Below are positions 1-12,212 of a stretch of DNA of 64,000 nt, in pieces (position 1 is the first letter of the stretch; the number at the start of each line of letters is the position of its first letter). Below the pieces are notes generated by a model. It made no database searches and was not told where the DNA came from. It saw only the letters and a program-made list of their open reading frames with translations. A program made the translations under genes and the position numbers. Location of the stretch: NCBI RefSeq assembly GCF_028476545.1, contig NW_026732723.1, positions 162,966 to 226,965 on the forward strand. Reading direction: 5' to 3'. The stretch comes from Physella acuta. Taxonomy: Eukaryota > Mollusca > Gastropoda > Physidae.

Positions 1-179
1 GTATGTTGGTGCTGGCAGTGAGGGAGTGGGGTGGAGGGGGTTGGATGGAGGGGGTTGGATAAATCTTTATATTGCTTCAGGTTGCGTTCAGACCGAAGAG
101 TTGGATTAGATTAAGATTTAATGAAGCTAACTACCGCTCTAACAGGTAGAGTATGTGTGATATTCAAGTAGAGCTGGGT

Positions 180-338
180 CAGAGTTTCTTCCAAGCCCCC
201 CCCCCTCCTCCCCGAAGATAGTCTATCGACCCCCGAATGAAATAGAATTTATATAGAAACATATACTTTTACCAGTGTCCGCCACACCCTCGGAAATTGT
301 TGTTCCCCCCCCCCGCCCCTAGTCTAGAAGAAAGACTG
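180..338. mobile_element. hAT-type MITE, TTTCTTCCAG family
   Basis: A 159-bp non-autonomous element with inverted ends: left CAGAGTTTCTTCCAA; the right end read in reverse is CAGTCTTTCTTCTAG. It is flanked by AGCTGGGT (172..179) and AGCTGGGC (339..346), an 8-bp target duplication with one difference. CAG-type ends plus an 8-bp duplication fit hAT transposons. The inside has long C tracts. A relative is at 50644..50895. It has no transposase, so it must have been moved by one encoded elsewhere. Confidence 0.8.
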
Positions 339-1109
339 AGCTGGGCTACACATTTTTGTAATATTTGATTACAAAAAAAAAAGAAAATGCTTAGAAAGAC
401 AAAACAATAATGAAAATTAATGTGAAATAGACATAGAACTGACAAAAGAAGAGAACTACCTACAAATTCTGCACTAACCTGGCACATAAATATGAAGTAG
501 TCAGGCCAACTTGCCAGTTAATATTTACGGTTAATAATAAAAAATACACGAATCGTCTTTAAAAACATGAATGATCCAAAAAATAAATAAATAAATGGTC
601 TAACACACAAACATATATACGCAATAACATACTCACAAATAGGAAAGCGAGCAGACCAAGAAATGCGACCAAAACATATTTTCTTGCTGATTGACAGAAA
701 AAATGCCAACAATTTATGTCCAAACTTTGATAACAAAATCGATAGTCACCCTGGCAGGGTAGAGTGGCCATTACTCCCCCATTCCAGATTTTTTTGCTGT
801 GCATACAAATCAAGATTTAGTTTTTCTACAAAAGAAAACGTCTCCGTTTCACGAGGTGAACGAACGACAGTAACTGCATTCGTTCTGCCAGGGTTACTGA
901 TTGGTCTAATTAAATCTTAGAACCAGCCCACCAGCATGCCGACCTCGCTAATTAGCTCGGCTGTTAAGCTCTGGGTTGTTAAGCTCCTGACTTTAAAGCG
1001 TGCATGTTTATGAGCTTGTGAGCTGCGGGGGTGGCCACGTCATGGCACGGTTAATTAATTGCTTGATTAGTGTACAGGTGCCAGCCACATCAAAACAAGG
1101 GCGTCTTAA
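339..1109. other. Spacer, nothing recognised
   Basis: AT-rich sequence with a few short frames on both strands, none domain-like. Confidence 0.5.
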
Positions 1110-1432
1110 CCCACATAAACGTCTTTTTTTCCCAAGACATTGACGTCTTTATTTAGACATGGATGCTTAGTTCTAGAAGGGGACGTCTTACGCTAAACAT
1201 TGACGTCTTACCACAACCATGGACGTCTTACTACAGACATGGACTTCTTACCACAGACATAGAAGTCATACCATAGACAATGATGTCTTACCTTAGACAT
1301 ACAAGTCTTACCACAGACATAGAAGTCATACCATAGACAATGATGTCTTACCTTAGACATACAAGTCTTACCACAGATATAGAAGTCTTACCACAGACAT
1401 GGAAGTCTTACCACAGACATGGAAGTCTTAAC
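1110..1432. repeat. Minisatellite, 20-bp unit with 60-bp higher order
   Basis: The unit is like GTCTTACCACAGACATGGAA, degenerate on the left and cleaner from about 1180. Two successive 60-bp blocks (1261..1320 and 1321..1380) are nearly identical, each made of three differing 20-bp units, so part of it spread as a 60-bp block. It ends about 40 bp before the hAT-like element. Confidence 0.9.
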
Positions 1433-1476
1433 CCTAAAGACGTTCAATTATATTTCACATAACTTTCTGATGCTCG

Positions 1477-1579
1477 CAGAGGCGTATCCAGGTTTTCGTT
1501 GCAGGGGGAGCGAAAAGAGCAAAAAAAGGCGCCGATTTTTTAACGCGTTCTATATACGTGTATTATATATATATACGTG

Positions 1580-1642
<63 letters not shown>

Positions 1643-3351
1643 CTAGCTGTATGTCATTACTTCGCTATGATGTAAAATAAATATAAATTGAAAGTAGCAC
1701 TCTGAAGAAATAAGAAAAAAAACACAATGTAGGCCGACAAAACAAAAATTGTATCAATCTAGAACAAAAACAACAACAAAAATCTACACACACTACAACC
1801 AAAAACAATGAACGTAACACAATCTGTTTTGTAATTCTTGTAAAAAAAATTCTTACATAATAATTCCTGGGAAATTATTTAAGACAAGTGAAATAGGGGA
1901 AATAATCACTCTCTTAATATAAATATGTATATATCTACACATTTAATTATAAATGTCAAAACAAATAAATAATTACTTAAGAATATAACCTAATTGTTTA
2001 ACACTATTCGTGTTTACAAAATGCTTTTGTCTATAATCATAATTAATATATCGTCATTATAAATGCTAAAGTATTACAGCATAATGAAAGTTTTTAAAAT
2101 CAGAGTTGGTATAAAACCACGCTTTTCGATATAATAGAATACATTCGGAATAAAAGCCTACATTTAACTAAGTATCCGCCTTTTGGTTCAGATAATATAT
2201 TTTAATTAACTACTGCTTCTTTGTGTTCTTTAAAGATCATTTTTTAACATAGTGATAGGTATGGGTTAGATCACTGTATTGATCACACACCTTTTTACTG
2301 GTAATTGCAAAAACAATATTCACAGAGTTTTACGTTTAAAAAGCTATTTTTTTTTGGCGGCATGGTACTTTGGTACATCACTACAAGTTTTCTACATGTA
2401 CTTAACAGATCAGTTCGGGGTGGGTTGGGGGGGGTGTTGGTTCAACTTCATTCAACACTGTCCAGTCACTTTAGGTCAATTATCCAACCCAGTGTATACC
2501 TAGGTGTGACATTAATGTCGCTCTACACAATTGTGGTGGTGATGTGTGTGTGTGGGGGGGGGGGAAGATAACCAACTCAGAGTGAACATAGAGTCAGTTT
2601 TTAGATGGCTGTTCTAAACATACGTATATATTACACAAATATATATTACAGAAATAGATTTAAATAAGTAGCAGTGGTATTATGACAATATTTTTTTACA
2701 GAGGGGTCCATGGGGGAGGGGGGTTGTAACTGTTTCATATAATTTGTAATCGTAATCACTATCGCCCAAACTGTAAAAATACTACTACTTCATAGTGTTG
2801 ACGTTGTTGACCTTGTCAAAATTTTCCCCACCACTATGCAATTTGCTCATCAGTAAATTTAAATAGAGGTGCCACATCAGTTGTATTTGTTTCTGTATTG
2901 TAATTTTAAAAAAATTAATCACACGATTCAAACTGTATATATATAAAGTAATTATGTGTGAAGTTTTATGTAAAACATTTTCTAATTCAATTATTCGTAG
3001 CAAATACATTATACAGTTGCCTTAAACTTAACACCCCTCTTGCCAAGTGGTACTACCCGTAGAGGTTTTTTAAACATTGCAATGCATCGTAATGGTTATT
3101 TTTAGAATGGCAAACTGATGCAGCTGTTAATACGTGTTGTAAACGTCGACACTACTAGACTAGTACAAATGCTTAATTGCTGTAAGAAATCTTGTGATTT
3201 ACATAGATGTGCCACCAAAAATATTTTTTAACAAATATCATTGTTTAAAACTTTGAGTTTAAAAAGTTTCCAAAAAGGCGCCACTTTGCTGAAAATGGCC
3301 AGAGGGGGAGCGGCCGCTCCCCCTGCTCCCCCCCCCCTGCGTACGCTACTG
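1477..3351. mobile_element. Long hAT-type non-autonomous element (1.9 kb)
   Basis: The left end is CAGAGGCGTATCC and the right end ...GTACGCTACTG. Both are flanked by the exact 8-bp duplication GATGCTCG (1469..1476, 3352..3359), as hAT transposons make. Sub-terminal parts also mirror each other: G-rich GGGGGAGCG and AAAAGGCGCC near the left, AAAAAGGCGCC and GGGGGAGCGG near the right. The 1875-bp body has no transposase-like frame. An (AT)n array at about 1564..1638 lies 85 bp from the left end, and poly-G/C runs occur near 2430, 2555 and 2717. It could be a deleted autonomous element or one that picked up foreign DNA. Confidence 0.82.
1564..1638. repeat. (AT)n microsatellite inside the hAT-type element
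   Basis: An almost pure AT dinucleotide run lies near the left end of the element at 1477..3351, which suggests it grew after or with the transposon. Confidence 0.95.
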
Positions 3352-3359
3352 GATGCTCG

Positions 3360-6300
3360 CTTCTTGGCATTTGTAATTCCTTTAAAACGAGAAAACTAGT
3401 TGAGAAGCTTCTAAAACAAACTGTAGACTGTAGTGTTCCCTGTAACTTGTTTTGTTGTAAAGTGTGAATTGGTTTACAAATATTGCATGAGAATTAGGCA
3501 AATAATCCATGTATATCCCCCTTTACATAAAAAAAAAACAACATAAATCAAAGCACTTAAACAACTAATTCTGAAACAAACTATCGCGGTCATTTCTATT
3601 GACACGATTTGGTAAACTAGAACTTTCTTACATTTCACCTGTATCTGATAACACAATTACACATGAATCTCCTTACACACTTACACATGAATAACCTTAA
3701 AGCATTCAACCGTTTGTAATCATTTTGTAATGTTATCTGACAAGAGACCCCTCTCTCTCTGTAGATTATCCCTAACTATCTTGGTTATCTAAATATTTGC
3801 TGGTTGTCCCTACTGCTTAATAATGTATCACATTTCTGTTTTCTCAGTCTTTCAAAAATAATTGCTACAAGCTCTTCTAAGATGCATCTGATGGAAAGAA
3901 AATTGACATGAATAAATGTTTTCTTTTCCACAGTGAAAACAATTTCGACTGAGTGGTAAACATTTCTCCTAGACCTCTTCAAAAGTCAAAACATTTTCGT
4001 TTATTTTAACACAAAAATGTTACTTCCTAAAATTTTATTTTAGACGTATTTTATTGTATCGTTTAGTTGTTCATGTGAGTAATTTCAATCGGAATGAAAT
4101 ATAACTATTTGTAACAGTATTTTCAATCTAAATCAAATAGAACTATTTGTAACAGTAAATGTACCAGCTAGAAGGCTTGTTGCTGTAAATATATATCTAT
4201 AAGACTCAACACAACTATGTGTGTCCACAGTTATGAAGTTAACCCGCTTGTGTTGTAAGTTGATCAATGTAGTCGGAATGAATTTGACAATGGGATGTCT
4301 TAGACATAGGGGAAAGATAAATAAATAAACTATCGAGTTCTTAATTTTTCACATAAACAACATAAATCTCTAAAAAGTTATTTTTTTTCTTTTAAGGTAG
4401 GGACGTAAAAATGTCAGCCTATAAATTTCACTCATATATTCAGGCTATTGAGTTAAGTAACGAATATAAGCAGGTGAAGTAGAGCTAGTGTATTTTGTTG
4501 ACTTGTTATTTAAATATTCTGTGATGCCCTACACCCATAGTGTGAAAAGCTTGTATTGCGAGAGATAGAAAGAAAGAAACACTTCAGGATGCAGGAACTG
4601 TTGCCTGTTTTATTATCCCAACTGTAAATAAAACAATTCTAAAACCGCTAATCAGCTAGTCTATTAGCTAAACAAGTTGAACTTTATCACCTCAACACCT
4701 GCACCTGTAATGAGCCATCCATGTGGCCCCGTGAGCCGTTGTTTTAAAATTATCCCAGTTTATTTACCTCCAGTCTACATCTCACCCTATAAATATTTAG
4801 TCAATATCAAACTTTGTTTAAAATCACACAAAAAATGTACTAGACGGATAAAATTCGAGTCAATAAACACACAGTTCATTTTAGTTTTTTTTTCTCTTAA
4901 CTTGTGGGCAATACTCGTTGACAATCAAATAAAAATGGAGTTACCTCACTTGATTAGACACGTGACTCCCGCACCAACCCCGTGACAGAGTGAAGTTATC
5001 CCAGGGAAAGTGCACATTGTAATAAAATGTTTTTCGCTTACGTTGTTTTTAAAAAATAAATTTAAAAACATTTTTTTTTTTAAAGATTTTTAAAGTTCCA
5101 GAAATTCTTGAGCAGATGAAGATGTGACGAGCGCAGAGATAACGATTTAATGTTCTTTGTGCTTGTCTCAACAATTGGATGCTAATCGGGTGCGATTCGG
5201 TGCACGTCAGTGCGGCATTCTGCACCGTTATCAGCTGCACTATCAGGTGCACTGTTATGCTGGAATAGGTAGACAATGACACAGACCCACCTGCGATACT
5301 AAGGTGTTTTTCTCGCTATTATAGGACTATTTGTAGAGTGATTAACTAAAAAAGTTTTGTGCAATTACGATATCAAGTCAATACTTTATATTATTTGAAC
5401 CGAATAGTTTTGAAAACACAAACTATTTTTATGATACCATATCCCAGCATGCAAGATTTATTTGAAAAATTCAATTTTTATTTTACTCTAGCTTACCTAA
5501 GTTGATATTAAGCGCACATTTCCATATACGAGTTCGAGTTAAAACACAAATATTTCAAATGTCGCGAATAAAAATAATTCCAGAAAGTGTTAAGCGCAAA
5601 AAATACACAGAAAAAGTTGTGAATCGCTATGCTGTAGCCAATTTAAATTTGTATTTCATTTTTTTAAGTTAAAAATAATTATTAGGTTCACTGAGTTTTC
5701 AAATATTTTTTTATTCCCATAATCTGTTTTTAAAAAATATTTAAGTGTTCTGTCGACATCACGTTTTTAGGAACTGGATTTTTTTGTTGTTGTTCTGGTA
5801 ACGATGGCAACTAAGGTCATACCTACACATGTTTTTATTTGTATTGCAACAAACGTTGAATGTCAAAACTGTCTCAGTGTATTGTTAGTTCAGATATAGT
5901 CTTCACTTGTCAATATGTTTCAACTTCTTCTTCTTCATCGTTCTTAAAACAAACTTTGCAGCAGGACCAAATAACTAACAAGTCCAAAAGTATGACCGAG
6001 CTGAACGGTGATCTCCAACACAGCAAGAACTTACCCATTATAATTTTCTCTGAATTGGGTTTTCTGGGACCAGTCGAAACCACATATTTTGGTACTATAT
6101 GAAATCTTGTAGAGCATGTTGAAAATCACCAGGAGCCATTCTACAAGTCCTTGTGCGCTGGAGTTTACTTCATACTGTGGTACTTGTATCATGCTGTTGT
6201 CCTCATTCTAGAGAGAACTTGTTGGTGATGGCGTGGCAGCTTGTAGAAGATTTTATTTCCTTGGTGGTCAGGTGAGATTTTAAACAAGGGGGGGGGGGGG

Positions 6301-6503
6301 GGCTTACACATTTTTATTTCAGGTAACTTTGGAACCATGGCTGTCATATGTGATCGTTTTACCATTGTTCTGTCCTGCTGTGTGATGTCTAAAACAGGAG
6401 GATATAAGTTGTAGGCTGGTTGAAAGCATCAACGGTTATAATAGAAATACCAGAAAAGGTGGGCAACAGAGGACAAGGATTGTCAATCAATAGCTTTCAG
6501 TGG
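3360..6503. other. Spacer, AT-rich
   Basis: Apart from the duplication at 4081..4165 and a 12-base-plus G run near 6288, I see no gene, RNA or clear transposon. Frames up to 102 codons are not recognisable. Confidence 0.5.
4081..4165. repeat. Diverged direct duplication, about 45 bp
   Basis: Two copies of a block ending ACTATTTGTAACAGTA occur in succession, each after TTTCAATC..AAT.AAATA.A. Confidence 0.6.
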
Positions 6504-6575
6504 ATCTATGTGGCGAAGCGGAACATAACTGATGCTCACCTGTAAGTCTACGGTTCAAATCTCGTTTACTAGAGC
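6504..6575 (+). repeat. tRNA-like SINE head or tRNA relic
   Basis: An A-box match TGGCGAAGCGG (6511..6521) and a B-box match GGTTCAAATCTC (6552..6563) lie at tRNA spacing. The arms do not fold into a convincing tRNA, so this is likely a SINE head of a family not otherwise seen here, or an old tRNA pseudogene. Confidence 0.45.
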
Positions 6576-6876
6576 GTGTTACGAGCGAAAATTACCTGTA
6601 GAAATAAATATCGTTGTAAGAAGTAAACACTCGCTCTGCTTCGGACAAACACATTAAAAGTGAGTAAAATAATTGGGGTCAGTAGGTGAGGATACAGTAG
6701 AGTTTATCTGATTCTGTTCAGTGTGTGGTAACACTATTTATAGCTGACATTACTTTTCCCAACATGAGCTAGGTACCTGTTAACGCTGAACGGACTCTTG
6801 ACATTTTCGAGCTAGACGTCGTTCACTTTACCATTCTATCTCTTTACTTGCCAAGGATTTAGCTATTCTCATGTAT

Positions 6877-7158
6877 GTAGTTAGTGTCGTGCTACAGTAT
6901 CGTACTACAGTGTGGTACTACAGTGTCGTACTACAGTGTCGTACTACAGTGTACGACTACAGTGTGGTATTACAGTGTAGTACTACAGTGTCGTACTACA
7001 GTGTGTTACTACAATGACGTACTACAGTGTCGTACTACAGTGTCGCACTACAGTGTCTGCTACAGTGTGGTACTACAGGGTCGTACTACAGTGTCGTACT
7101 ACAGTGTCGTAATACAATGTCGTACTACAGTGTCGTACTACAGTGTGGTACTACAGTG
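6877..7158. repeat. Minisatellite, 13-bp unit
   Basis: About 21 copies of CGTACTACAGTGT with point variants. The array is open in one frame for 93 codons only because the unit lacks stops there. Confidence 0.95.
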
Positions 7159-7691
7159 GTCGTAAAACTTGGTGTAATGTGAATGCCGGGGAGAAATGGT
7201 GTGGAGCTTAAGCTTGCTGTAGCTAAGTGACCCTGACATTAACGGCGGACGTGTCAAATTGTTCTCGTGTAAACATAGCACTCACACTGTACATACATGC
7301 CTGAATAGGGTGGGGGGGGGGGGGGGTTAAGGCGTGGCGGGCGATCCGTACATTTACACAAACGGACATTTTTTCCGTGCCGAACATTCCGAAATGCGAG
7401 TCGACATCGAGATTTATGAAGATATTTTTTTTCGCCGTCAGGAAGTACTTTAGTCTGGTGCTTGATCCAAAATAAGCAGACCATTCCAGAACATTCCAGG
7501 TCGGAGCTGTCGTCAACACTGGGCTCAGGGCAAGCGGGGGGGGGGGGGGGGTGAGGTTTTCAGGTTTTCTTTTTGTGAATTCAAGACAATTTATACGAAT
7601 CCGCTGGTAGTAAATAAAATAATTTATCTTCAGCAAACAAATTAAAAATTTGATTTTGAATACTTTTATAAACATTTTTTAGGTAAAATTT
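7159..7691. other. Spacer with two G runs
   Basis: G runs at about 7311..7326 and 7538..7550. A 150-codon minus frame crosses both, reading them as proline, and is not gene-like. Confidence 0.5.
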
Positions 7692-7913
7692 GGACGGCGT
7701 GGTCAAATTGCAGAGCATACGACTGCTAACCCGAAAGTCTCGAGATCGAATCCGGGTTCAAGTCTGTAACCGTCCCTGAGTCCTCCACGCTCTAATGGGT
7801 ACGTGAGTGGAGAAAGAAAAGACGACTGGGCAGTGCATATCACACTATTCCTTCATAAGCCGAGGTCATAGAAACAGGTGAACTCTACTTCACTTGTCCC
7901 AAGGACAGACAGA
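7692..7913 (+). mobile_element. tRNA-derived SINE, near full length
   Basis: The head has a B box (GATCGAATCCGGG) after GAAAGTCTCGA, like a tRNA. The body follows with CGTCCCTGAGTC, then the module CATAAGCCGAGGTCATAG, and the 3' part AACAGGTGAACTCTACTTCA. The same order occurs at 37017..37222 and, reversed, at 30201..30428, and 3' pieces occur at least six more times here. SINEs are copied by polymerase III and moved by LINE enzymes. Confidence 0.8.
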
Positions 7914-8721
7914 TTCGAAAAGGAAAATTGTGTGCAACATTTGTGCCCAGCTGTCTGCGATGATTCTAATCACGTGTTGCCAATATAACTATGTGCCCAG
8001 TGTGTCTCTGAGGTGGGTCATTACCACGCCTAGTTATGTCCAGTGTTTTACATCAAGCTATGCAAATCACGTGATTTATTCTAGTAACCAGACCCATACG
8101 TCACAACATGACTGCCTGGAATGTTGCAGATTTACAACGACGATAATCAACACCGAGAACAGCTATGACGTCAAATCGCTGCAATTGTCCCCGCGTCCAT
8201 AAAACGTCAATTGATATCGGAAAGTTGGCCAGATAAATTTGTGCAATGACGTCATATATTAAGGGCAGCCTCTTGAAGTTTTCCGCATAAAGAAATTAGT
8301 TTAAAGGGTTGCCGCTAGAATAATCTACATCAGTTGCAAGGTCAAGGAATGGCTTTAAACCTACACTTCATGTTTTAAGCTAGGCTTCGATTGTCTACTA
8401 AACATAAGCTAAACGAGATATTGTTTTCAGTTGACACCAAGGTGTAAGTCAAGGCAAGAAATATCTTTAAGAAAATAATTGGGGCCTGGAGAAATAACTC
8501 GCACGAGAAAACACGACTATAAAGGGGGAGATTTCTTGCGTTAATTAGTGATCTAATTTGACATAATTTTAATGAGCATCAATAATACCGTCATATGGGG
8601 TTGACAGGGCACAAAAACATTTAGACAGGTCAAGAAGACCTTGACACTTGACTTGGGGACGTTGTAGAAATTAGGTTAAAAATGTGTTGCCTGGAAAGTC
8701 GGAGGTCATTGACTCCATGCG
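7914..8721. other. Spacer, nothing recognised
   Basis: Mixed-composition sequence with several ACGTCA words; no coding or repeat signal. Confidence 0.5.
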
Positions 8722-8910
8722 TGGGGGGGGGGGGGGGGGGGGGGGGGTATGCTAGCCGAACGTAATCAAACCAAAAATTAATGATCAATAGCTTTCTCAA
8801 TATTATCGAGCCTTTGATAGTGGGGGAGGGGGGTATGCCAGCCGGACGTAGTCAAATGGATAATTAATTATTAATAGCATTCTGAATATTACAGAGCCAA
8901 TGAGTATTTA
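8722..8910. repeat. G25 run plus diverged tandem duplication
   Basis: A run of 25 G (8723..8747) opens a block GGGTATGCTAGCCGAACGTA..., repeated at about 8830 as GGGTATGCCAGCCGGACGTA. The two copies are near 90 bp, share the order through AATATTA...GAGCC, and each begins with a G tract. Confidence 0.7.
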
Positions 8911-10502
8911 AATAAAAATTAAATTATCAGATAGCGCCTATGATCCACGCACTGATGTAAGGTGATAGCAGTTAATGGTTTCAACAATATTTAAAACGTT
9001 GACATGTGAAACTATTTCCGAAGTTACGTAACGGCCAGTGCAACTAAAATGCTAACAGATTTCGTTCAAGAATTTTAAAATTGATGTGTATTTCATCAGA
9101 TGGATCTTGTCAAATTTAATTCTGAGCAACACTAATTTAGACGCGCATTTTGTTTTGGTTTAGATATTTCCTGTTTTGATTTTTCACAAACTACGTTATT
9201 ATTTAACGAAGTTACAAACAACAAATTGCGTCGTAGTATTAACTGATAAAGAAGTTTCAAGGTCGTTTTTTTCTATGTACATGTATGGGGAGTTCAAGAA
9301 AATGGATGACTACATTAGCTCTACGTCACAATCAGCTGATAGCATTCATAAACTGACGTCAAGGAAATGGCCTCATTGGATTAAAGACGTTCGTCATTCT
9401 AAAAATAGCTCCCCCCCCCCCCCCCGAAAAGCCCCCGGATGTAAGTGAAACAAAGAACCCAGCGCCCAGGAATGAGGGATTGCCATGTAGAACTGACGCC
9501 GGGGATTGTGTGTCCCCAGCAGGATCTATCACCCCCCCCCCCCCGTACACGACATACTTGGACGCCGGGGGAGGCAGATCGCGCCGCAGTAAATTCTCAG
9601 ACCGAATTTGTCACAGTGAATCAATCAGCAGGCTGGCTAAAAATAGGTGCGGGGTTTACCGATTCTAATCTGAGCAATACACCGATGGGATTAATGAAGG
9701 GCGACGTCTTTGGTTAATCTGTCTAATTAGGCTTGCTGTGCCAGTGAGAACATTTTATAGGTAGTAAACCTCTAATTCGATATTAAATGGCATGTAAGTA
9801 TAGGCATATGAATACATCTATATTATACCTGCAGATGTGTGTGTGTGTGTGTGTGTGTACGTGTGTGAGTTTATTTTCAAACATAAACACTAACATTGTA
9901 ACTTAAGACTTAAAAACAAAAAAAGTTTTTGAGAGATTTCATCTATTTCCAATTACTGCAAGTATAATTACTTTTTTGTTGCTTTTGTTTTCAGCTAATA
10001 TTAGATCTTGTTTTTGTTTTGTAAAACAATTATAAGGTAGTTGAAAACAAAAGAGATTTCTCTCAGAATGCAATCAAGTGCTGAGGTCAAGGTCATCTAG
10101 CACTGAGAGAGAGAGGGTTACAACTTCCAGCGAATAGGCTGGCCAAATTTCGGTACCCATATTAGAATGGATGAGGGTGCTAATGTTTTCAGTCATTTCG
10201 TGACCTGGGTCAGTTGTGGGTCAGTTCTTGGTTTAGCTGGGTCAGTATACGGCTGTATAGGATCTGTGTCATGTAGTTTGGAAGAAGGCACTGTTAATGA
10301 AATACAAAAGTAAACATTGAGTATTATTACAATGGCGAAGGTAGACATAGGTATGTAATAAGGTTCTTAAGTAATACTCTGTATTTGTTAGGCTGTGTGT
10401 CGAACAGCGTATATCAGACACTTTTTGCAAAAGTCGGCGGGTTGTTACTGAAATTTAGTACATTGTATCCAATGTTTTGTAATGTCGTAAAGTGGATGTG
10501 TG
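8911..10502. other. Spacer with C runs
   Basis: C runs at about 9411..9425 and 9532..9544, plus a GT microsatellite at 9834. Frames of 62-90 codons overlap on both strands and look incidental. Confidence 0.5.
9834..9868. repeat. (GT)n microsatellite
   Basis: A short GT dinucleotide run with one interruption. Confidence 0.85.
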
Positions 10503-10750
10503 GAACCTTTTAACTCTGGCCTTACAGTAGCTCTGTCCTAAACCTAAGCTCACCTTAGCTCTGGCCTTACAGCAGCTCTGCCATAAACCTAAGCTCACCT
10601 TAACTCTGGCCTTACAGTAGCTCTGCCTTAAACCTAAGCTCACCTTAGCTCTGGCCTTACAGCAGCTCTGCCATAAACCTAAGCTCACCTTAACTCTGGC
10701 CTTACAGTAGCTCTGCCTTAAACCTAAGCTCACCTTAACTCTGGCCTTTA
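10503..10750. repeat. Minisatellite, 45-bp unit alternating in two forms
   Basis: About 5.5 copies of a 45-bp unit (GCTCTGGCCTTACAGCAGCT... CCTAAGCTCACCTTA). Two variants alternate, so the true higher-order period is 90 bp. Because 45 is a multiple of three, the minus strand stays open for 130 codons at 10455..10847 as 15-residue repeats (KARVKVSLGLRQSYC-like). I see no signal, domain or splice evidence that it is a gene. Confidence 0.9.
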
Positions 10751-11641
10751 GTTCTGCCTTTAACCCCAGCGCCTCACCAAACCGTAATGTTATCAGCGAC
10801 GCCATCAAGTTGACTACCAGAGAACAACCACGGAAAGTCACTTTCATTACCTCAGGTTAACCTCCCAAACTGGCAGAATACAATCTTAGATACGTCATCA
10901 CGTCCTACAGACCCGCCACTCGACACCTGGCATGTCTAGAAAGTTCCAGCAGTCTTACACCAACCGTCATTACCAGCCTCGCTTTGAGTTGATCGTCTCC
11001 AATGTCTGGGTTAATCTACCTGGTATTCGCTGGACAGGACTATTTCCGTTTGTACCTGTGGTCTACGACTTCTACGTGTGGCTAACAGGAAAGGGCTTTA
11101 CAACCTCTACCTTTTATTCACTGGTCATGGGTACTACCTTTTTACCTGCTTCTAACAGGACAGACCTTAACAATTTCTACCTGCTTGCTATTGTTGAAGA
11201 AAATGTTCTTCAGGTAGAGAATGGATTGCTGCCCATGTGCCCAGTCCACCACACTAACCGATCAATAAATAAACATCGCAATGGTTGCCGTGTAAACAAG
11301 AAAGAAACCCCACGTCTATTAGCGTGGCTCACACCGTTTCTGGACAATTTAAAACAAAAGTTATTACATTGTAAGAAAAAATGTACAAGGCTGTTTAATT
11401 TGGTGATGGCTTTCACGTGAGTAACACATGTTTCACCTAACTGCACGTAAAGGATCATGGGCTTCCATACAGTAAGTTCAGCATTGATGGGGGAATGTGG
11501 GATTTACAATACAAACAATCAAAACTACTACATTAAAAATATCAGTGTAATTACATCTATATTAACTCATATTCACTATAAATAAACTACATTTACAATA
11601 TTTTAGTATAGTAACTAGTACTTTGACTAAATTTCACATTA
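10751..11641. other. Spacer with one unrecognised frame
   Basis: A 162-codon plus frame at 10932..11420 begins MSRKFQQSYTNRHYQ. It has no domain, signal peptide or repeat I know. It may be chance. Confidence 0.3.
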
Positions 11642-11649
11642 TAACTACT

Positions 11650-11938
11650 CAGTGGTGTAGCGAGGTCGGGTGTCACCCGGTGCGGCACTTAATGGTGTCA
11701 CCCCCCCCCCCCCCAGAGGCGTAGCTACCCTTCCCGGGGACAAACTTTTAAGTTTTCGATTTCCACCCCCCTCAAAGTTTTGATTTGCACCCCCCCCCCC
11801 TCAAGTTTTCGATTTGCACCCACCCCCCCCTCCTTAAGTTTTTCTCTATATATTTTGCTATTTTTTGCCTTTGTGTCACCCATAAATGGTGTCACCCGTT
11901 GCGGTCCGCACCCCCCCCCCCCCCTCGCTACTCCCCTG
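11650..11938. mobile_element. hAT-type MITE with perfect 8-bp duplication
   Basis: The left end CAGTGGTGTAGCGAGG and right end CTCGCTACTCCCCTG are inverted repeats. TAACTACT stands on both sides (11642..11649 and 11939..11946). The inside repeats GGTGTCACCC and has C tracts. At 11716 a second hAT-like end (CAGAGGCGTAGCTACCC) opens in the middle, followed by CGATTT..CACCCCC units, so part of the CAGAGGCGTAGC family seems nested or fused inside. There is no coding capacity. Confidence 0.88.
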
Positions 11939-12078
11939 TAACTACTAAACTAAATGAGTTTTGTTTTAATAAATACTAAATAAACTTAAATTTCGGAATA
12001 AAAACACTGCATTAATTTAATTCTACGATATCAATTATATTAAATTATTCTTGATTGTTAAAAAAATATTACCTTTTC

Positions 12079-12212
12079 AAAACTGGCGCTCCACGGAGCA
12101 GAGGAAATAGAGGTGACTGTTTCTTTGACCTCGCTATATGAAGGGTTGGTGTGGTCAGAACTAGGTTCAGATTGCTGAGGTGATCTGAACTCAAGACCTG
12201 CGGACTAGCCGT
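12079..12212 (-). mobile_element. SINE fragment (3' module)
   Basis: Reverse complement of the SINE body and 3' part: GACCTCGCTATATGAAGGG and GTGTGGTCAGAAC match the other copies. It is diverged, and the middle is shortened. Confidence 0.6.

Noticed and set aside
6504-6575. Functional tRNA gene
   Set aside because: A and B boxes are present, but acceptor and anticodon arms do not pair and no clean T-run follows.
10932-11420. 162-codon plus frame
   Set aside because: No domain or repeat recognised; one frame of this size can occur by chance in 64 kb. Kept only as a note.
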